IMG/VR virus record: IMGVR_UViG_3300035162_001049
Span: 1-20,412 of that record
DNA: 20,412 nt
Direction: 5' to 3' (one strand)
DNA from: a virus
Shown: positions 17,149 through 20,412 of the stretch, piece after piece
Layout: each line of letters opens with the position of its first letter
Position numbering within the stretch: position 1 is the first letter of the stretch
Made by a program: the position numbers and the translations under genes
Notes under the pieces: generated by a model
The model's database searches: none
The model's input: only the letters and a program-made list of their open reading frames with translations
What the model was told of the DNA's origin: nothing

Positions 17149-18293
17149 TATACATACCCCTTCAGTGTACCGTTGGCATACGATTCTAAACTAAATTGTC
17201 TCATTTTTGTTCTGTTGTAAATTGGTTGTACTTCTATTGAAATAGTACTTTGTCTAGGTACCCATGTTGGCTTAGCTCCCTGTGAAGCAGAGTTACACTG
17301 AATGTAATCAACATCAGTTGGAAAGTCTACGCTAAAGGATTTAACTACCACAGGTACATCGTTAAACACATTTGCACCGTATCCATTCAGCTTACATATA
17401 ATTGGTGGGTTACCTTGATTTGCTCCTTGACCAAAAAACATCTTCGTTGACGTTTTAAAGAACGTAGTTGCTGCAATCCAATATAGTGCATCTTTTTCGC
17501 TTTCAGCTGTAAACTTGCCTGCAATGCTAATTGCGTCCACTTGTGAGTTCTTGTAAGCCTGATAAGGATAATTATTATGAACAGGATCAATTTGTGTGTA
17601 ATTTGCGGATGTGGAGAATGTTACTTCTGGCAAGTATGGAAATACAACACCGTCAGTCTCTTTTAACATATCAAATAATGGGTTACTACCAAATAGATCA
17701 AAAGGGGCTTTAATCCTTACACGCCAATCATTAGGATTAGTAGCTGACATTTTAATACCTGGGGCATCTGTTTGAAACAGTTCGCCACCTGCGGGGAGAT
17801 TTATACCTCTTTTGAGACTTAACAAATTATTTAAAACACCAGCAGCAGCACCGACCCGTGCAGCCGCATCTTGGAAACCACTTGCTAAGTCGCCGCCAAT
17901 ACCTAATTTAGATATAGTAGATGAAATTTCGCTTAAACTGCCGGACACTTTATTGACTGTTCCTAACGCATCTACGCCGGAACTAAATGCATTGCTAACA
18001 CCAGTGCCAACATCAGTAGCAAAATCTGATATACTGCCTGCGCCTAACTTAGTAGACACAGTATCAAGTGCTCCTGAAACATTGCCGCCAACAGTGGAAG
18101 CAAAACCTTGCATGTCCGAAGTTGCTTGGTTTAACGCAGATCCAATGTCGCCGTTACGCAAACTGTTTGCTTTGTCTAGTGCTTCTTTAGCAGCATCGGG
18201 CACTTGTTTCAGTGCTGCTTTTTGTTGTTGGTCAACAGCTACGGCTACGCCGGCTACAAGTATTGCTAGTGGTGCTATTTTAGGTAATGCCAT
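17148..18293 (-). CDS. 48: Tail-tube/baseplate junction protein gp48
   Basis: A 381-aa protein, close to T4 gp48 (364 aa), which with gp54 caps the baseplate hub and starts tail-tube polymerisation. The C-terminal part from about residue 161 (KRGINLPAGG, then WRVRIKAPFDLF, FPYLPEVTFSTSANY, ending in IEVQPIYNRTKMRQFSLESY) is the tube-like core seen in marine T4-like gp48 proteins. The first 160 residues are different: a hydrophobic stretch at about 7-20 (APLAILVAGVAVAV) followed by an Ala/Gly/Ser-rich, probably helical region. It is the first gene of the minus-strand operon, with an AAGAGG about 13 nt before the ATG and a late-promoter octamer further upstream. gp54 is the alternative name for a protein of this type. 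Confidence 0.82.
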   Translation of the reverse strand: MALPKIAPLAILVAGVAVAVDQQQKAALKQVPDAAKEALDKANSLRNGDIGSALNQATSDMQGFASTVGGNVSGALDTVSTKLGAGSISDFATDVGTGVSNAFSSGVDALGTVNKVSGSLSEISSTISKLGIGGDLASGFQDAAARVGAAAGVLNNLLSLKRGINLPAGGELFQTDAPGIKMSATNPNDWRVRIKAPFDLFGSNPLFDMLKETDGVVFPYLPEVTFSTSANYTQIDPVHNNYPYQAYKNSQVDAISIAGKFTAESEKDALYWIAATTFFKTSTKMFFGQGANQGNPPIICKLNGYGANVFNDVPVVVKSFSVDFPTDVDYIQCNSASQGAKPTWVPRQSTISIEVQPIYNRTKMRQFSLESYANGTLKGYV

Positions 18294-18320
18294 TTTGGTA
18301 ATATTTCCTCTTAATAATAC

Positions 18321-18328
18321 TATTTATT
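18321..18328 (-). promoter_or_regulatory. Late promoter octamer for the baseplate operon
   Basis: The minus strand reads AATAAATA here (within TAAATAAATA), fitting the NATAAATA form of the T4-like late promoter and matching TATAAATA at 7 of 8 positions. Initiation would be a few bases downstream, just before the AAGAGG ribosome site at 18312-18307 and the gp48 ATG at 18293. It would be read by polymerase carrying gp55, whose gene starts 50 bp away in the opposite direction. Confidence 0.65.
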
Positions 18329-18340
18329 TACGGAATAATG

Positions 18341-18349
18341 TGCTATTAT
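18341..18349 (+). promoter_or_regulatory. Extended -10 promoter for gp55
   Basis: TGCTATTAT is an extended -10 element (TGn plus TATTAT, 5 of 6 to TATAAT). No good -35 is seen at the proper distance, which extended -10 promoters can do without. A start near 18356 would give a leader of about 20 nt containing TGGAG (18364-18368), 9 nt before the gp55 ATG. Confidence 0.5.
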
Positions 18350-18377
18350 ATTACTTATACAACTGGAGAACTAACTG

Positions 18378-19199
18378 ATGACAATTGGGCAACCAAAAAA
18401 GGTGCTATACCTTACAAATAAAGACTTATTAGCTGAAATACACCGCAGTAAAGCAACATTCTGTTCATATACTGATGATTCATATGGTCAATACGACCTT
18501 ATATTACCTTCATTAGATAAAATTAACATTAGAACTGTTGCCGATGCAAAAAGGGCTCGTGCTAAACGATTGAGCCAACAAGCACATGCGGCTGCTGTAA
18601 AAGAACGTGGTAAGAAGATACCTGCAAAAGAATTTGAAATTGATTATAGGAAAATGCAAAAAGAAGATTTAGTGTTTCGTATTATGACATTCGAGCATGT
18701 GCCGGAAGACCTTCTTCGCAAAAAGACTAAGAAGACAGTTGCTGATCATCACGAGAAAGTAAACTTTCCACCCTTTCAACATTGGAAGTTTGATGACAAG
18801 GACAATTTAATCTGTGTAGGAAAAAGCCATTGGGTTGGCGGAATGGAAAACGGTTATTTTGATAAAGGCTGTGGACAGATGACTAATGACCTAGCAAGAA
18901 TGTTTATGAAGCTATGTGATCGTTATGCAACTCGAGGAAACGTTCGTGGTTACACATACAACGACGAAATGAAGGGTCAAGCAATTCTACAACTAGCACA
19001 AATCGGACTACAATTTGATGAATCAAAATCTAATAATCCGTTTGCATATTATACTGCTGCTGTTACTAATAGTTTTGTAAGAATCATTAACATTGAAAAA
19101 CGTAATCAAAATATACGTGATGACATTTTAGAAATGAACGGTATGAATCCTAGCTGGTCTAGACAAAATCAAGACACCGGAAAAGAACCGAAAAAATAG
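18378..19199 (+). CDS. 55: Late-transcription sigma factor gp55
   Basis: A 273-aa protein that would bind host RNA polymerase core and direct it to late promoters. Residues 182 to about 250 are the sigma region 2-like block (RYATRGNVRGYTYNDEMKGQ, then FDESKSNNPFAYYTAAV and FVRIINIEKRNQNIRDDIL), closely parallel to T4 gp55. The start also matches: TNKDLLAEI at 13-21 parallels NNKELLQAI in T4. Between them lies about 160 residues not found in T4 gp55 (185 aa), including a basic stretch KRARAKRLSQQ and MTFEHVPEDLL, VNFPPFQHWKF and LICVGKSHWVGG, as in marine T4-like gp55. The C-terminus is polar (NQDTGKEPKK) without the hydrophobic-acidic clamp-binding tail of T4 gp55. TGGAG lies 9 nt before the ATG. 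Confidence 0.92.
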   Translation: MTIGQPKKVLYLTNKDLLAEIHRSKATFCSYTDDSYGQYDLILPSLDKINIRTVADAKRARAKRLSQQAHAAAVKERGKKIPAKEFEIDYRKMQKEDLVFRIMTFEHVPEDLLRKKTKKTVADHHEKVNFPPFQHWKFDDKDNLICVGKSHWVGGMENGYFDKGCGQMTNDLARMFMKLCDRYATRGNVRGYTYNDEMKGQAILQLAQIGLQFDESKSNNPFAYYTAAVTNSFVRIINIEKRNQNIRDDILEMNGMNPSWSRQNQDTGKEPKK

Positions 19200-19228
19200 T
19201 TGACACACTGTTTTATATGTGTTACTAT
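19200..19228 (+). promoter_or_regulatory. Sigma70-type promoter for gp47-gp46
   Basis: TTGACA (19200-19205, perfect consensus) begins on the base after the gp55 stop. After 17 bp comes TACTAT (19223-19228), preceded by TG at 19220-19221, giving an extended -10. The predicted start, about 19235, falls inside or next to AAGGAG (19234-19239), so the leader would be only about 10 nt. AAGGAG also serves as the ribosome site, 5 nt before the ATG. Confidence 0.7.
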
Positions 19229-19244
19229 ATATTAAGGAGTAAAA

Positions 19245-20267
19245 ATGCCGTTATTTAAAAAAGCTGCTTGTTTCACCGATATACATTTTGGTATGAAGGG
19301 CGGAAGCAGGACGCACAACAATGATTGTGAAGAATTTGTAAAATGGTTTTGCAAGGAAGCTAAAGCTGCCGGTGCAGAAACCTGTATCTTCTTAGGAGAT
19401 TGGCACCATAACCGTGCAACTACAGATGTAAGTACAATGAACTATACTGTATCTAATCTCGAAAGATTAAACGAAACTTTTGAAAAAGTATACTTTATGG
19501 TTGGTAACCATGATTTATTTTACAAAGACAAACGTGAAATTAACTCTATTGAGTTTATGCGGCTGTTTCCAAACATTATTCCAATTACTGAAATATACAC
19601 CGAAGGCGAAGTAACAATGTTACCTTGGCTAATCGGCGAAGAGTGGAAAACAGTTCCTAAGATACAAAGCAGATATATTTTTGGACATTTTGAATTGCCA
19701 TTATTTTATATGAATGCATTGGTGCAGATGCCTGATCACGGAACACTCCAAGCAGAACATTTTATTAATCAAGAATATGTATTCAGTGGGCACTTCCACA
19801 AACGCCAAACTAAAGGCAACGTTACTTACATGGGTAATGCTTTCCCTCACAACTATGCAGATGCATGGGACGATGATCGAGGAATGATGTTTTTAGATTG
19901 GGGCGGTACACCTGAATATAAAACTTGGCCTAAGCAGCCAGTGTTTAGAACATTTAAACTTAGTCAGCTACTTGAAGATCCCGATAATAGCCTATCAGAA
20001 AATATGCATTGTCGTGTTACAATTGATGTTCCTATTAGTTTTGAAGAAGCTAATTTTATTCGAGAAACATTTATACCGCAATACAATCTTAGAGAGCTTA
20101 TGCTTATACCTGAAAAGGTAGAAGTAGACTCGAATGTCGATCCAATTGATCTTACATTTGAAAGTGTAGATACTATTGTACTAAATCAGATCGAAGCAAT
20201 TGATAGCGATACTATTGACAAACGAATGCTAATGGAGATATATAGGGACCTCGGACGTAATCTATGA
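19245..20267 (+). CDS. 47: Recombination endonuclease subunit gp47 (Mre11/SbcD-type)
   Basis: A 340-aa calcineurin-like metallophosphatase, the same length as T4 gp47 (339 aa). Metal-binding motifs appear in order: D12-x-H14, G51-D52-x-H54, G87-N88-H89-D90, then GHFE and GHFHKR further on. With gp46 it forms the Mre11/Rad50-like complex that resects double-strand ends for recombination-dependent replication and host DNA breakdown. The ATG at 19245 has a strong AAGGAG 5 nt upstream. The end overlaps gp46 by 4 nt (ATGA), so the two subunits are translationally coupled. No motif residue appears to be missing. Confidence 0.95.
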   Translation: MPLFKKAACFTDIHFGMKGGSRTHNNDCEEFVKWFCKEAKAAGAETCIFLGDWHHNRATTDVSTMNYTVSNLERLNETFEKVYFMVGNHDLFYKDKREINSIEFMRLFPNIIPITEIYTEGEVTMLPWLIGEEWKTVPKIQSRYIFGHFELPLFYMNALVQMPDHGTLQAEHFINQEYVFSGHFHKRQTKGNVTYMGNAFPHNYADAWDDDRGMMFLDWGGTPEYKTWPKQPVFRTFKLSQLLEDPDNSLSENMHCRVTIDVPISFEEANFIRETFIPQYNLRELMLIPEKVEVDSNVDPIDLTFESVDTIVLNQIEAIDSDTIDKRMLMEIYRDLGRNL

Positions 20268-20412
20268 TTAAAATTAAAGACATAACCGTAAAAAACTTTA
20301 TGAGTGTGGGCAACCAGACTCAAGCAATTAACTTTGACAAAGGCGAACTTACTCTTGTGCTAGGTGAAAACTTAGATCTAGGAGGTGACGATAGTGGTTC
20401 TAGAAATGGCAC
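20264..20412 (+). CDS. 46: Recombination endonuclease subunit gp46 (Rad50/SbcC-type), 5' part
   Basis: Only the first 49 codons are inside the window. The ATG at 20264-20266 overlaps the gp47 stop as ATGA. The N-terminus has the Rad50/SbcC start (IKIKDITVKNFMSVGNQTQ), a beta strand LTLVLGEN and the beginning of an ATP-binding loop that continues LDLGGDDSGSRNGT to the edge. The Walker A lysine would be just outside. Compared with T4 gp46, where the glycine-rich loop follows the GRNG directly, about nine to ten residues lie between GEN and RNGT. As an ABC-type ATPase it would power and gate the gp47 nuclease. Confidence 0.92.
   Translation, partial: MIKIKDITVKNFMSVGNQTQAINFDKGELTLVLGENLDLGGDDSGSRNG

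Noticed and set aside
17812-18378. 188-codon plus-strand open frame ending at the gp55 start
   Set aside because: It is antisense to the Ala/Gly-rich start of gp48, where biased codons keep the opposite frame open. Its last part runs through the divergent promoter spacer.
1-20412. tRNA genes, CRISPR arrays, insertion sequences, integrase or attachment sites
   Set aside because: Nearly the whole window is coding in assigned frames, and I saw no cloverleaf, regular spaced repeat, transposase motif or long terminal repeat by eye.

Overview
The window is a piece of a T4-like myovirus genome. It is AT-rich by eye, densely packed and almost without non-coding DNA. The baseplate proteins and the gp55/gp47/gp46 block resemble the versions known from marine T4-like phages (cyanophages and pelagiphages) more than those of coliphage T4. 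This is a judgement from recalled family sequences, not a database search. The host cannot be named: an abundant marine bacterium such as Prochlorococcus/Synechococcus or Pelagibacter is plausible. I see no host genes, tRNAs, integrase, IS element or CRISPR array.

Layout. Positions 1-18293 form one minus-strand late (virion) operon. In transcription order it holds gp48-like tail-tube/baseplate protein, gp53-like wedge protein, a 940-aa hub candidate with gp27/late-control-D features, gp5-like hub spike, gp25 wedge protein, gp6 wedge protein, and a giant structural protein. The giant gene is open for 2799 codons from 8397 to base 1 and runs off the left edge, so its C-terminus is not seen. Genes are separated by 1-nt TAATG overlaps, a 1-nt gap, or at most a 41-nt gap (between gp25 and gp6). 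From 18378 onward the plus strand carries early/middle-type genes: gp55 (late sigma factor), gp47 (Mre11/SbcD-type nuclease subunit) and the first 49 codons of gp46 (Rad50/SbcC-type ATPase).

Regulation. The 84-bp divergent spacer 18294-18377 has a T4-type late promoter octamer (AATAAATA) facing the structural operon and an extended -10 element facing gp55. A sigma70-like promoter (TTGACA, 17-bp spacer, extended -10) sits immediately after the gp55 stop and would drive gp47-gp46. The likely logic is that the host polymerase makes gp55 and gp46/47 first. gp55 then redirects polymerase to the late octamer beside its own gene and switches on the baseplate operon, while gp46/47 processes DNA ends for recombination-dependent replication.

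Most notable content. The giant protein ends, as far as seen, in at least six FG-GAP/integrin-alpha-like beta-propeller blades. It also carries six copies of a GD-x-V-x-Y module resembling chitin/carbohydrate-binding CBM5/12 domains, three of them inserted just after individual propeller blades. I read it as a candidate host-surface or glycan-binding baseplate appendage. Also notable are a gp5 without the tail lysozyme domain, an enlarged gp6 with a DxDxDG loop, and a gp46 whose ATP-binding loop appears to hold an insertion.
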